From Flaviflexus massiliensis (GTDB lineage Bacteria > Actinomycetota > Actinomycetes > Actinomycetales > Actinomycetaceae), in assembly GCF_001375495.1 (NCBI RefSeq), contig NZ_LN831058.1, positions 1,136,768 to 1,200,767 on the forward strand: a stretch of 64,000 nt of DNA, written 5' to 3'. The position numbers and the translations under genes are program-made. Position 1 is the stretch's first letter. Each line of letters opens with the position of its first letter. This document shows, piece by piece, positions 16,092-25,236 of the stretch. The notes beneath the pieces are model-generated. The model did no database searches and was not told the origin of the DNA. It was given only the letters and a program-made list of their open reading frames with translations.

Positions 16092-18769
16092 GCTATTCGA
16101 CGAAGTCCGGTTCGGCAGCACTCCCGCTTCCTACTCAATCAACGTCGGTTACGGAGTTTGCGGGAGCGCTTGATAACGTTGCTTCCGCCCTCATGGAGAC
16201 ATCTATAGCCCAACAGGGCGGTGCAATAGATGTCTGGACCGGTAGCGCAGCTGCAGCATATTCAAGCGAAGCGAACGTGGTCCAGTCCCGTATTGGTGAC
16301 GCTGAAGCCGCGCTCAACAATGCTGCAACTGCTATCAATGACTACCAGTCCGCCTATGACACCCTGGTAGGAACAACCATTCCCGACTACCAGCAGCAGT
16401 GGGACGAAGCGCGTCGGGTCCACGACGAGAATGTTGAATCGTATGAGGAACAGAAGGCCGCTGCTATCGCTCGGGCTGAGCCGGGTGTCACCGTTGATAC
16501 GTCAGAGTTTGATCGGCTCATCCAGGAAGAGCACGAGACTCTGGAAGAGAATCAAGATGACCTGGCACGGTACTACAACCAGTCTGTTGATGAAGTCGAC
16601 GGGATCGCTGAGGAAAAGGGCGGACTTGTGGCGGCCGCAATCGACGGTCTCGTTCCCCGCGATATCGCAACTGACGGTGGGGATCCCTACACGCCGAACC
16701 GGAACAACATTGGCGTAGAACTCTTCGGGGACCTTGATCATATTGGTTCGAATGCTCGCTGGGAGAACGCTCAAGAGGATGTTGAAGGTGCTGTCGAGCT
16801 ACTGAATGATACGAGCGGTGAGGGCGGCATGCCCTCTCAGGAAGCTCTCGAGGCCTTCAACGAACAGTACGGGGATTTGCTTGCCAATGACCCCTTCTTC
16901 GCCGCAGCATTCGCCGACCGTGTACCTCCCGAGCAGATGTTCGAAATCTCGGGTGCACAACGCGACTACATGGTGAGTTTGCCGGCCGAATACCAGGCCG
17001 CCTACAGCGAGTTCCAGGCAAACATGGGGGCTGCCCTCATGCTCGCCACCGGATCAGAACCGGCCGGCGGAAGTAATACTGCTTGGGACGTGTGGCAAGG
17101 TGGCAGGGATGCTCTGGTTTTCTCTGGCAACACCGGGTATGAAGAGTGGGCGCCGCAGTACCTTGGCGATATTGGTGAAGCTGCTCAAGGTAACTATGGC
17201 TATAACGGCACGAGCGGCTACTACTATCTCACGCAGATGCTGGGTGCGACAGGTGACCACTATGAGAATCTCGCGCTCTCCGATGGTTTCCTTAATGATG
17301 GTGGAACCAACTCGCTGGGACACCAGATCGTTCAGTGGCGTCACGAGAGTCCGTTCCAGTTCGAAATGATGTCAGGGGCAAGCCCGACAGATTTCAGGGA
17401 TCCCCTGTACAACATGTTCAAGGTGATGGATGGCAACCCTGATGCGACACGAACATTCCTCGGCTCCGAGACGGGCTTCGACTACGGTAACGACAATACA
17501 AACATGACAGCCTACCTGGTTGGTCACGTAACCGATATGGATCAGGCTCCGTGGCCCGACCAGGGCACTCAGCTCGGAACTATCATCGATGAGGCGACAT
17601 CGACACCGGATGCTCGTCAACATCCGGAGACTTTCGAAATTCTTAATGGATTCCTTGACGGATACAACGATGGGCTGCAACGAGACCAGACGCCCGGACT
17701 CCTCGGGGGTGACGACAAAGTCTCTGATTGGAATTTCCTAAGTAATAAGGAAGGTGAAGGGCAGGACTACTTTGGTCGGAACAATGCCGGATTGCGTCAC
17801 ATGGCGGGCTCGATCTTGGAGGAGTACACCTCGGATCTTGCACGAGAAATTAGTCTTCCTTCCGGAGTTGCAGGCGCACCACCGTACATGCAGAGCCTCG
17901 ACGGTAGCGGCTACACCTTGGCGCTTTCACCGGAGCTCCACAATGCTCTCACCGATTCTGAAAATGGGTTCTTCTTCGATCTCTCATACGACACGCCCGC
18001 ACATCCCGGCAGTGACGCAAGCGCTGAAGAGCTCCAGGCATGGTCTGAACAGGTTGCGGATTCGGCACTCGGCAAGATCTCCACGTCGGCCGCTGCAGGT
18101 ATGAGGACCGAAATGATCCAGGCTGAGATTGAAGGTAACGGGGCATATTACAACGACGTAGCGGGTGACTACGGTACTTTACTTACCCACCTTGAGCTAG
18201 CCGACTACAACGCCGACGTTGCTCAGGGGGCGGCGGCCGATGCTCGGAATTCGACCGTTCGCAGTTCAATCGATTTTGTGACTGACTTCCTCCCTGTCTC
18301 GAAAATCCCGGGTTGGGATGAACTCCCTGACTATGTGCAAACTGCCATTGAGAAGGGGCAGGAGGGCGCTACCGAGACGTCGTACGATGCATTCCTCTCG
18401 ACGAATAACGAAGAAAATGCCCAAGACGCCCGTGGTGTGGGGCTCGAAAATATCGAGCGTCAGTTGCGTGACATGAGTAATGCTAACGGCATTATTGCGG
18501 GCAATGAGGCACTTGAAAATGCCTTGACTCCAGAGGAACTCGCGGCGCTTGAGCAGCAACGGGAGGAAGTCAGATCAAACCAGATCTTCGTTAACCCCGA
18601 CGGCACAATCACCCAGTGGGGCCAGATGACACCGGAGGAGCAACAGGCTTATAACCTCTGGGTCAACGATTACCGCCTCGGCGATGGCGATAATACCGCC
18701 GACTTCAACAATGACATTGCCGACATCGTTGATAATGCTTACAACGATTCGGTGAACTATAACCCCTGA
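16088..18769 (+). CDS. Large WXG-like protein, possible ESX/type VII-related secreted protein
   Basis: An 893-residue protein with no signal peptide, no membrane segment and no cysteine that I can find. Residues 20-110 form a WXG100-like helical hairpin: VTEFAGALDNVASAL, then AIDVWTGSAAAAYSSEA with W50-T51-G52 at the turn, then a second helix. Residues about 115-180 are a charged coiled-coil-like region. The middle (about 280-620) is Gly/Asn/Tyr-rich. It contains DPLYNMFKVMDGNPDATRTF and LGTIIDEATSTPDARQHPET, a layout I associate with large uncharacterised actinomycete proteins such as DUF6571 (unverified). The C-terminus is Asp/Asn-rich. No toxin domain or neighbouring immunity gene is evident. 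No EccC or other secretion gene lies in this window. A hairpin follows the stop. Confidence 0.65.
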   Translation: MSYSTKSGSAALPLPTQSTSVTEFAGALDNVASALMETSIAQQGGAIDVWTGSAAAAYSSEANVVQSRIGDAEAALNNAATAINDYQSAYDTLVGTTIPDYQQQWDEARRVHDENVESYEEQKAAAIARAEPGVTVDTSEFDRLIQEEHETLEENQDDLARYYNQSVDEVDGIAEEKGGLVAAAIDGLVPRDIATDGGDPYTPNRNNIGVELFGDLDHIGSNARWENAQEDVEGAVELLNDTSGEGGMPSQEALEAFNEQYGDLLANDPFFAAAFADRVPPEQMFEISGAQRDYMVSLPAEYQAAYSEFQANMGAALMLATGSEPAGGSNTAWDVWQGGRDALVFSGNTGYEEWAPQYLGDIGEAAQGNYGYNGTSGYYYLTQMLGATGDHYENLALSDGFLNDGGTNSLGHQIVQWRHESPFQFEMMSGASPTDFRDPLYNMFKVMDGNPDATRTFLGSETGFDYGNDNTNMTAYLVGHVTDMDQAPWPDQGTQLGTIIDEATSTPDARQHPETFEILNGFLDGYNDGLQRDQTPGLLGGDDKVSDWNFLSNKEGEGQDYFGRNNAGLRHMAGSILEEYTSDLAREISLPSGVAGAPPYMQSLDGSGYTLALSPELHNALTDSENGFFFDLSYDTPAHPGSDASAEELQAWSEQVADSALGKISTSAAAGMRTEMIQAEIEGNGAYYNDVAGDYGTLLTHLELADYNADVAQGAAADARNSTVRSSIDFVTDFLPVSKIPGWDELPDYVQTAIEKGQEGATETSYDAFLSTNNEENAQDARGVGLENIERQLRDMSNANGIIAGNEALENALTPEELAALEQQREEVRSNQIFVNPDGTITQWGQMTPEEQQAYNLWVNDYRLGDGDNTADFNNDIADIVDNAYNDSVNYNP

Positions 18770-18786
18770 TTGAAGCGCGCGATAGC

Positions 18787-18825
18787 ACTGGCGTACCTGA
18801 ACCTTGCTCGTTCGGGTACGCCAGT
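18787..18825 (+). terminator. Terminator after the WXG-like gene
   Basis: A 16-bp stem (18787-18802 with 18810-18825) pairs ACTGGCGTACC with GGTACGCCAGT and continues through one G-T pair. It lies 17 bp behind the stop codon. Confidence 0.8.
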
Positions 18826-18907
18826 ACTTGTGAAGGGATCCTCGAGAAGATCCGAGATGTACAGGGTTATCAAGCAGTCACTGTGAGGGCGAAGCGCTCT
18901 AAAGCAT

Positions 18908-18940
18908 CTGGGGGCCTCACCGCATCGGTGAGACCCCCAG
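18908..18940 (-). terminator. Terminator for the minus-strand lipoprotein gene
   Basis: A 15-bp stem CTGGGGGCCTCACCG / CGGTGAGACCCCCAG (18908-18922, 18926-18940) with one mismatch and a 3-base loop. It lies 60 bp downstream of the lipoprotein stop on the minus strand and converges on the plus-strand terminator at 18787-18825. Confidence 0.7.
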
Positions 18941-18999
18941 AAAAGTTCATGAAGAAGACTTTGGCCCTTGATACGGACTTTCAGTCGACCTCAAGGTGA

Positions 19000-19536
19000 C
19001 TAGAGAGTGACAGCGTCAAGTGCCGCAGTTATGTCGGACGGAATATCGCCCTCTCCTGGATAGTCCACGGTAATTGTCAGGAGCTGATCGCCGCTGCGTG
19101 TATACCAAGACTGTGTTGTTCTCTCGTTGTCAGTATTGAAGTACTGGAGTCCGAAGGCCGGTTCAGCCCCGAATTCACGAGTCCCAACATCAGACACATC
19201 CTTTGTTGAAGAATCAATTTCCAGGCTCGTTATGCGCTCCTCACGGATCTGCTCGGGAGCGATGCTGGTTGTGCGGGACTGAATGATGAAGCGTCCAGTG
19301 CCCCCACTCTCCGACTCCCTCTCCATCTCAACCACAGTGTTAAGAGCGCCCGTACTTCCATACTGAAGTTTCGTCCATCCTTCTTCCGCAAGAGTGGTTT
19401 CAACCTGTGTGGGAAGGTCTTCTACAGCTGTCGTCACGGTGCTCTCCTCTTGTTGTGGGGTTTCGCTACCATCGCAAGATGCCAACCCAATGAGGGATAG
19501 CAAGCTGAGAACGAAAACTCCTGGCTTACTGTTCAT
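19000..19536 (-). CDS. Lipoprotein, function unknown
   Basis: A 178-residue exported lipoprotein. The N-terminus MNSKPGVFVLSLLSLIGLAS ends in a lipobox, LIGLASC, with the lipidated Cys at 21. A Gly/Glu/Thr-rich linker follows, then a single compact domain from about residue 40 (LPTQVETTLAEEGWTKLQYG to ITVDYPGEGDIPSDITAALD). The domain looks like an alternating-strand fold of the kind seen in small actinobacterial surface lipoproteins, but I recognise no family. It is a monocistronic minus-strand gene facing the WXG-like gene and ends in its own hairpin. Confidence 0.75.
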   Translation of the reverse strand: MNSKPGVFVLSLLSLIGLASCDGSETPQQEESTVTTAVEDLPTQVETTLAEEGWTKLQYGSTGALNTVVEMERESESGGTGRFIIQSRTTSIAPEQIREERITSLEIDSSTKDVSDVGTREFGAEPAFGLQYFNTDNERTTQSWYTRSGDQLLTITVDYPGEGDIPSDITAALDAVTL

Positions 19537-19630
19537 AGTTCAACACTAATAGTTGGAAGGACGAACAACGATGCGTGAGCACATTGTTCACCGTTAGTTT
19601 GACTTGGACTTAAGTATGTAGTTGAAGGGT

Positions 19631-20401
19631 TTACCTTCCCGACAGGCTCCAGGCACGAACACCGGATGACATGCCCGCAGCGTTTGAGACGAAGTTTGCT
19701 TCGGGAAGGCGCTCGCGAACGGTCGGGACAATACGGGAGGCGTTGCCGCCACCGATATAGATCGTGTCCCACCGGATTACGGGATAGAGCAGTTCGATGG
19801 CGCGAAGGACGCGCCTCGACCAGGCGGAGTCACCAAGCCTGCGCCGCTCGTGTTCGCCAAGCACATCGTCAAAAGTTAGCCCCCAGCGCATCGGTGCGTG
19901 TGAGATCTCGAGGTGAGGGGAAAGGACACCCCGATCGACGAGAGCGGTTCCGAGCCCAGTGCCAAGTGTCATGAAGAACTCTAGACCCTGGCCGGTCACG
20001 ATACCGGAGGCCGCCACCTCCGCATCGTTTAACACGAGTGCCGGCACGTCGAGTTTTTTGCTCAGCGCCCCCTGCATATCAAAATCCTGCCACTGCGACA
20101 TGAGCTCGGGCACGGGCTTCGTCCGGGGTCCCGACCGGCAAATATAGTGCGGGGTGTGGACAACAATGCCGTGGCGGATCATGCCGGGCATGCCCAACGT
20201 GATCCGATCGAAGGTCGGTAGCTGCTTCGCCATGCCCGCCACGAGCGACAGGAGTTTCGACGGGGGAAGCGGGTAGGGCACGGGCTCGCGCAGTGCGGGG
20301 GCGATCTGGAAAGAACTAGCGTCCAAGACGGTTGCCTTAATACCGCCGCCACCGCAGTCCACCCCGAGGGTGAGAGGTCCCTCGTGCGAATTATTGTCCA
20401 T
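19631..20401 (-). CDS. ROK-family kinase, polyphosphate-glucokinase-like
   Basis: A sugar kinase of the ROK fold, 256 residues. The phosphate-binding loop LGVDCGGGGIKATVLDA is near the N-terminus. The catalytic region ALVLNDAEVAASG carries the conserved Asp. The second phosphate motif is MTLGTGLGTALVDRG, and IYIGGGNAS lies near the C-terminus. Overall order and length match PPGK-type glucokinases, which use polyphosphate or ATP, but the donor cannot be read from the sequence. The typical zinc-binding ROK cysteines are absent, as in PPGK. The reading frame extends upstream to 20536, but M at 20401 is preferred because it begins just before the kinase fold and avoids overlapping truA. It is divergent from truA across 58 bp. 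Confidence 0.75.
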   Translation of the reverse strand: MDNNSHEGPLTLGVDCGGGGIKATVLDASSFQIAPALREPVPYPLPPSKLLSLVAGMAKQLPTFDRITLGMPGMIRHGIVVHTPHYICRSGPRTKPVPELMSQWQDFDMQGALSKKLDVPALVLNDAEVAASGIVTGQGLEFFMTLGTGLGTALVDRGVLSPHLEISHAPMRWGLTFDDVLGEHERRRLGDSAWSRRVLRAIELLYPVIRWDTIYIGGGNASRIVPTVRERLPEANFVSNAAGMSSGVRAWSLSGR

Positions 20402-20459
20402 GAACAAGACGCTAGCATCCATTGCCGGAACGACCGCCACCGTGTGCGAAACTTGTTGG

Positions 20460-21341
20460 ATGAAACGCATCCGTATCGACTTGGCGTACGACGGGACGTC
20501 GTTCCATGGCTGGGCTGCCCAGCCCGGCCTCCGCACCGTCGAAGGGACCCTTACGGCAGCCCTGGAGACGGTTTTGCGGCACGAGGTGAAGCTGACCGTG
20601 GCGGGGCGGACCGATGCTGGCGTGCACGCCTCCCACCAGGTCGCTCACGTGGACGTCGAAGACGAAGCCTGGGCGCGGCTCCCCGGCCGATCCGACCGTA
20701 CACCCGAACAGGCATTCCTCACCCGCGTCTCCGGAGTGTTAGCAAGAGATGGGGGAGAGGCAGGCGGGCCCGCCCGCCTCGTTACCGAGGTGGTCCTATC
20801 TGGCGCAACCGTTGTTTCCCAAGATTTTGATGCTCGTTTCTCAGCGCTAGGCAGGGCCTACCGGTACCGGATTGACGACCGCGATATCCCCGGAGTTTTT
20901 ACCCGCCACATCGCGCTACGAACTGATGCGTTGGATGAGAGGGCGATGATGATCGCCGGTGCTGATCTGCTGGGGGAGCACGACTTCCTCTCCTTCTGCA
21001 AACCCCGCGAAGGCGCCACCACGATCAGGACTTTGCGGAAGCTTGCGGTGTCACGACCAGAGCTGGGCCCCGATGCTGGCCTGCTGGTCGTTGACCTGGA
21101 GGCTGATGCTTTCTGCCACTCCATGGTCCGCACCATTGTTGGCACTCTTATCGAAGTTGGCCGGGGCAAGCGGCCCGTGACCTGGCCGAAGGAACGCCTT
21201 GAGCAACAGAGCCGTGACCGGGGAGTCATTGTTGCTCCGGCTCACGGACTCACCCTCGAAATGGTGGACTATCCGGACCCGCAGCGATACGCTGAACGGG
21301 CTGAAATGGCGCGCCGTGTCCGTGAGAACCCACTCACATAG
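20460..21341 (+). CDS. truA: tRNA pseudouridine(38-40) synthase TruA
   Basis: Isomerises uridines 38-40 in the anticodon stem-loop of tRNAs. The protein begins MKRIRIDLAYDGTSFHGWAA, has the catalytic Asp motif VAGRTDAGVHASHQVAH, and continues to DFLSFCKPREGATTIRTLRK and SMVRTIVGTLIEVGRGK. Length is 293 residues. The reading frame is open to 20370, but ATG 20460 gives the family N-terminus. truA normally follows rplQ in Actinobacteria; here they are separated by 8 kb of accessory genes. Confidence 0.96.
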   Translation: MKRIRIDLAYDGTSFHGWAAQPGLRTVEGTLTAALETVLRHEVKLTVAGRTDAGVHASHQVAHVDVEDEAWARLPGRSDRTPEQAFLTRVSGVLARDGGEAGGPARLVTEVVLSGATVVSQDFDARFSALGRAYRYRIDDRDIPGVFTRHIALRTDALDERAMMIAGADLLGEHDFLSFCKPREGATTIRTLRKLAVSRPELGPDAGLLVVDLEADAFCHSMVRTIVGTLIEVGRGKRPVTWPKERLEQQSRDRGVIVAPAHGLTLEMVDYPDPQRYAERAEMARRVRENPLT

Positions 21342-21525
21342 CTGGCTCAAGCAATTGACCAGGTTGGGCCGTGCCACTACAGTTATGAAAGTTGTGTTAT
21401 CCGTCTGTGCGTTCCCACTCGCCTGGCGTTGAAAACAACAACGAGATTTGTTCATTTACCCTGGTGGAAGCTGAACGTGAGCCATGCGAACAGCTTTCCC
21501 CACATGAGAAACGAAGGCATAGCCC

Positions 21526-21969
21526 GTGCGTACGTACACACCTAAGCCCGGCGACGTTGAATCTAAGTGGTTCGTCATTGACGCCACCGACGTTGTGCTC
21601 GGCCGATTGGCAGCTCAAGTTGCCACCCTGCTCCGTGGGAAGCACAAGCCGAACTTTGCTCCCAACGCTGACCTGGGTGACCACGTCATCATCATCAACG
21701 CCGAGAAGGTTCGCCTGACCGGTAACAAGCGTCAGCAGAAGTTCGCTTACCACCACTCGGGTTACCCGGGTGGCATGCGCGCAGTATCCTACGAGGAACT
21801 TCTCACGAAGTACCCCGAGCGCGCAGTCGAGAAGGCCGTGAAGGGAATGCTCCCTCACAACCGCCTCGCAGCCCAGCAGATTAAGAAGCTCAAGGTCTAC
21901 GCAGGTGCAGAGCACCCGCACCAGGCCCAGAACCCCGAGGTTTTTGAGCTGACCCAGGTGGCTCAGTAG
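21526..21969 (+). CDS. rplM: 50S ribosomal protein L13
   Basis: L13 is an early-assembly 50S protein. The product of 147 residues starts at GTG and reads [20 protein letters not shown]. It has the signature [18 protein letters not shown], the [17 protein letters not shown] segment and the C-terminal [17 protein letters not shown]. It forms the conserved pair with rpsI, 35 bp downstream. A 184-bp spacer separates it from truA. Confidence 0.98.
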   Translation: MRTYTPKPGDVESKWFVIDATDVVLGRLAAQVATLLRGKHKPNFAPNADLGDHVIIINAEKVRLTGNKRQQKFAYHHSGYPGGMRAVSYEELLTKYPERAVEKAVKGMLPHNRLAAQQIKKLKVYAGAEHPHQAQNPEVFELTQVAQ

Positions 21970-22004
21970 AGCCCCGCACGGACCAGGAACTTTTAAGGAG
22001 AACT

Positions 22005-22493
22005 GTGGCAGAGACTACCGCAGCAGACGTTGAGCTTGAGGACGCCCCAAGCTCGTACACAGTGAGCAGCGATGCTCCCGAGACAGGCCAGGGCCAGTCC
22101 CTGACCGCCCCCGGCCAAGCACTTGGTCGGCGTAAGGAAGCCGTTGCACGCGTTCGCCTCGTCCCCGGAACGGGACAGTGGACCATCAACGGCCGCACCC
22201 TGGAAGACTACTTCCCGAACAAGCTCCACCAGCAGCTCGTGAGCTCCCCGTTCGCGCTCCTCGACATCGAGGGCCGCTTCGACGTGATTGCTCGCATCAA
22301 CGGTGGCGGCACCTCCGGACAGGCCGGCGCCATGCGCCACGGCATTGCCCGCGCCCTCAACAACATTGACCGCGACCACAACCGTCCGGCACTGAAGAAG
22401 GCCGGCTTCCTCACGCGCGATGCTCGCGCAGTTGAGCGTAAGAAGGCAGGCCTCAAGAAGGCCCGTAAGGCTTCGCAGTTCTCGAAGCGCTAA
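22005..22493 (+). CDS. rpsI: 30S ribosomal protein S9
   Basis: The S9 C-terminal tail reaches the P-site tRNA anticodon. The GTG start follows a TTAAGGAG site. Residues 1-37 are an acidic N-terminal extension typical of actinobacterial S9. The conserved domain has [40 protein letters not shown] and the tail [18 protein letters not shown] ending in the invariant SKR. It is the last gene of the rplM-rpsI operon. Confidence 0.98.
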   Translation: MAETTAADVELEDAPSSYTVSSDAPETGQGQSLTAPGQALGRRKEAVARVRLVPGTGQWTINGRTLEDYFPNKLHQQLVSSPFALLDIEGRFDVIARINGGGTSGQAGAMRHGIARALNNIDRDHNRPALKKAGFLTRDARAVERKKAGLKKARKASQFSKR

Positions 22494-22508
22494 GCTTTCC
22501 CGAACGCT

Positions 22509-22536
22509 ACTCACCCCCGCATTTGCGGGGGTGAGT
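22509..22536 (+). terminator. Terminator after rpsI
   Basis: A perfect 13-bp stem ACTCACCCCCGCA/TGCGGGGGTGAGT (22509-22521, 22524-22536) followed by TGTTTCTAT, a near-canonical intrinsic terminator 15 bp behind the stop. Confidence 0.9.
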
Positions 22537-22748
22537 TGTTTCTATCCGAAAACTTGTTCGAGAATCAGCCGGAATCATTCCTCTGCTTTGTCCCCACTTC
22601 TGTCAATCGTGGTTTGCTGGGAGGTGCTGGGGTGATGCGGGATGGATGGAACTGCTCTCAAAGCGCGATTCTTGCGGTTGTCCCGGGACTGACAGAGCTA
22701 GTTGCGGTAGATTTGGGGACAGATTTATTACCGTGTGAAGGGAACATT

Positions 22749-24095
22749 GTGGGTCAACTGTTTGGGACCGACGGAGTCCGCGGGCTCGCCAACCATTTCG
22801 TGACTGCCGACCTGGCTCTGCAACTGGGTGAGGCAGCCGCCCGAGTCCTTATCAAGGACCGTGACGGAACGAACCGGCCCACTGCCATCATCGGTCGTGA
22901 CACGAGACAGTCGGGCGCCATGCTCGCTCAGGCAGTTGCTGCGGGCCTCGCTTCGGCAGGTGTCGATGTCACCCACGTTGACGTGGTCTCCACCCCGGCA
23001 ATCGCCTATCTGTCCGCCAACCAGGACTACGACCTCGGTGTCATGATCTCGGCCTCGCATAATGCGATGCCGGACAACGGGATCAAATTCTTTGCCCACA
23101 ATGGCTACAAGCTTGAGGACGCCACCGAGGACGCCATCGAAGCACGCCTCGGTGAAGACTGGGAACGCCCCACCGGGACCGGAGTCGGCAAGATCGGAGA
23201 CGACTACGAGGTCGCCTCCCGCGAATACCTCGATCACCTGTCCACCGTTCTTGAGACCGACCTGTCGGGACTACGCATCGCCGTGGACTGCGCCAACGGT
23301 GCTGCGAGCGAACTTGGACCCGAGGCACTGCGCCGGGCCGGAGCCGATGTTGTTGTCATCAATGCGGCACCCGATGGGAAGAACATTAACGACCACTGCG
23401 GCTCCACCCATCCGGAACAGCTCCAGGCTCTCGTTGTTGCCTCCGAAGCTGACTTCGGTGTCGCCTTCGACGGGGATGCTGACCGGTGCCTCGCCGTCAA
23501 CCACGAAGGTGAGTTGGTTGATGGCGACCAGATCCTGGGCGTGCTTGCGGTGGGGATGAAAGAGTCGGGACACCTGACCGATGACACCCTCGTCATCACC
23601 GTCATGTCCAACCTTGGGCTTATTTTGGCCATGAAGGAACGCGGCATCAAGACCATCCAGACAGGTGTGGGTGACCGTTACGTCCTGGAGGCAATGCGGG
23701 CAGGCAACTACGCCCTCGGTGGAGAACAGTCCGGCCACGTCATTGCCGCGGAATACGCGACGACGGGTGACGGGCTGCTGACTGCTCTGCTGCTTGCCGA
23801 GCAGGTGGCGAAGAGCGGGAAGACTCTCAAGGATCTCACGAGCTTCATCCAGCGCCTCCCACAAACCCTCGTCAATGTCCCCGGCGTCGATAAGACCCGC
23901 GCCGCGACCGATCCCGTCCTCCAGGAAGCCGTCCAGAAGGCCGAGGAGGAGCTTGGGGAGACCGGGCGAGTACTTCTTCGCCCCTCGGGCACGGAACCGC
24001 TTGTAAGGGTCATGGTGGAGGCCGCAACCCAGGACCAGGCCGACCGCGTGGCAGACGACCTCGCAAAGGTTGTTTCCTCCCAGCTAGCGCTCTAG
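22749..24095 (+). CDS. glmM: Phosphoglucosamine mutase
   Basis: Converts glucosamine-6-phosphate to glucosamine-1-phosphate for peptidoglycan precursors, the step after GlmS (28.3 kb in this window). The GTG start at 22749, preceded by GAAGGGA, gives VGQLFGTDGVRGLAN, the family N-terminus; the frame is open further upstream but without merit. The phosphoserine loop is MISASHNAMPDNGIKFF, the metal loop DGDADR, and the C-terminal phosphate-binding loop RPSGTEPLVRVMVEA. Length is 448 residues. dedA follows 7 bp downstream. Confidence 0.97.
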   Translation: MGQLFGTDGVRGLANHFVTADLALQLGEAAARVLIKDRDGTNRPTAIIGRDTRQSGAMLAQAVAAGLASAGVDVTHVDVVSTPAIAYLSANQDYDLGVMISASHNAMPDNGIKFFAHNGYKLEDATEDAIEARLGEDWERPTGTGVGKIGDDYEVASREYLDHLSTVLETDLSGLRIAVDCANGAASELGPEALRRAGADVVVINAAPDGKNINDHCGSTHPEQLQALVVASEADFGVAFDGDADRCLAVNHEGELVDGDQILGVLAVGMKESGHLTDDTLVITVMSNLGLILAMKERGIKTIQTGVGDRYVLEAMRAGNYALGGEQSGHVIAAEYATTGDGLLTALLLAEQVAKSGKTLKDLTSFIQRLPQTLVNVPGVDKTRAATDPVLQEAVQKAEEELGETGRVLLRPSGTEPLVRVMVEAATQDQADRVADDLAKVVSSQLAL

Positions 24096-24102
24096 TGATC
24101 CG

Positions 24103-24804
24103 GTGGAAATCTTTCACGTGATCCAAGACTGGGTCATTGCAGCAGGCACCTCACCGTGGGCCCTGGTCATCACCTTTCTCCTCTGCATTGTTGATGGATT
24201 CTTCCCCCCGCTACCGTCGGAGTCGATCATCATTGCCCTTGCGGCACTGACGGTCACATCCGAGGGACCCAATCTCTTCCTCCTGTGGGCCATCGCCACC
24301 CTGGGAGCGTTCTTGGGTGACCAGGTTGCCTACTCGATCGGCAAACGCATCCCCGTCAAGAAGATTCCCTTCCTCAACCGGGGGAGGGGTGCCCGCGCGT
24401 ACGCGCGGGCGGGAGTGCTTCTCTTGTCCCACGGACCCGTCTTTATCATGGGTGCCCGGTTCATCCCCATCGGCCGTATCGCGGTGAACATGGGTGCCGG
24501 CTCCATCGGCTATCGCCGCTCCACCTTCTCGGTCGTGGACGCACTGTCATCGATGCTGTGGGCGGGCTATTCGATCGCGATAGGCATTGGGGCGGCTCAT
24601 ATTCTCGAGGGTCACCCACTCCTGTCCATGCTGCTCGGGATCGTTGTAGGAGTGCTCCTGGGAGCTATCGTCTCCAAGCTCATCTCCGTCCTGCAGCGAA
24701 CCTTCTTCCCACAGCGCTACGCTGAGGCCGAGAAGGCAGCACAGGAATGGGCTGAAAACTTTCCTGATGATGGGGCGGACTCCCCGGGTACCACTCACCT
24801 ATAA
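24103..24804 (+). CDS. DedA-family membrane protein
   Basis: An integral membrane protein of 233 residues. The DedA/VTT fold is seen from the N-terminal re-entrant region with VDGFFPPLPSESIIIALAAL (acidic residue in PSE) and the later MGARFIPIGRIAVNMGAGSI with the conserved paired arginines. Several hydrophobic segments run to about residue 205, then a charged cytosolic tail. DedA proteins include undecaprenyl-phosphate and phospholipid flippases. Placement 7 bp behind glmM in a cell-wall precursor setting fits a lipid-carrier role, which is inference. It starts with GTG. Confidence 0.88.
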   Translation: MEIFHVIQDWVIAAGTSPWALVITFLLCIVDGFFPPLPSESIIIALAALTVTSEGPNLFLLWAIATLGAFLGDQVAYSIGKRIPVKKIPFLNRGRGARAYARAGVLLLSHGPVFIMGARFIPIGRIAVNMGAGSIGYRRSTFSVVDALSSMLWAGYSIAIGIGAAHILEGHPLLSMLLGIVVGVLLGAIVSKLISVLQRTFFPQRYAEAEKAAQEWAENFPDDGADSPGTTHL

Positions 24805-24859
24805 CGGTGGTTTCATGCGGTTTTGAGATGTTCTATCGTCATCTCAGGAGGTAATCATC

Positions 24860-25171
24860 ATGACCGCGATTCAGACCCGCCCAGCCCCTTTCAACACCAA
24901 CTATGTACCCGCTGCCCGCTACCAGGCTCCGAACAACTTCGCCCCCGTGGGGCACCGCCGTCCGGTAGCCCAGTCGGCGCCGATGTGGGGCCAGCAGGCC
25001 CCCCGCCCGCAGCAATTCTCCACCGCCCCCTACACTCCTCTCCAGGGAGCAGGAGCCGCCTACCTCGAGCGCCCCAGGCTCCACACTTCGATCCCCATGC
25101 CGGTCGTCACCCTGCTCGCCGCGATCGTCATCATCATTGCCATCGCCGTCGGCTACTGGGCTGCCGCCTAG
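24860..25171 (+). CDS. Small proline-rich single-pass membrane protein
   Basis: A 103-residue protein with an N-terminal Pro/Gln/Ala-rich stretch (residues 1-70, for example MWGQQAPRPQQFSTAPYTPL) and one C-terminal hydrophobic segment, PMPVVTLLAAIVIIIAIAVG (about 79-98), ending WAAA. The CAGGAGG site at 24845-24851 is well spaced to the ATG, so translation is likely. I recognise no family. The topology suggests a tail-anchored protein whose disordered part faces the cytosol. It lies after dedA with a 55-bp gap. Confidence 0.6.
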   Translation: MTAIQTRPAPFNTNYVPAARYQAPNNFAPVGHRRPVAQSAPMWGQQAPRPQQFSTAPYTPLQGAGAAYLERPRLHTSIPMPVVTLLAAIVIIIAIAVGYWAAA

Positions 25172-25236
25172 GCGCACCAGGTTCCGACATCAATGCTGCC
25201 TGTGGACCAATCAACGAAATCCCAAGGGCACGCATA

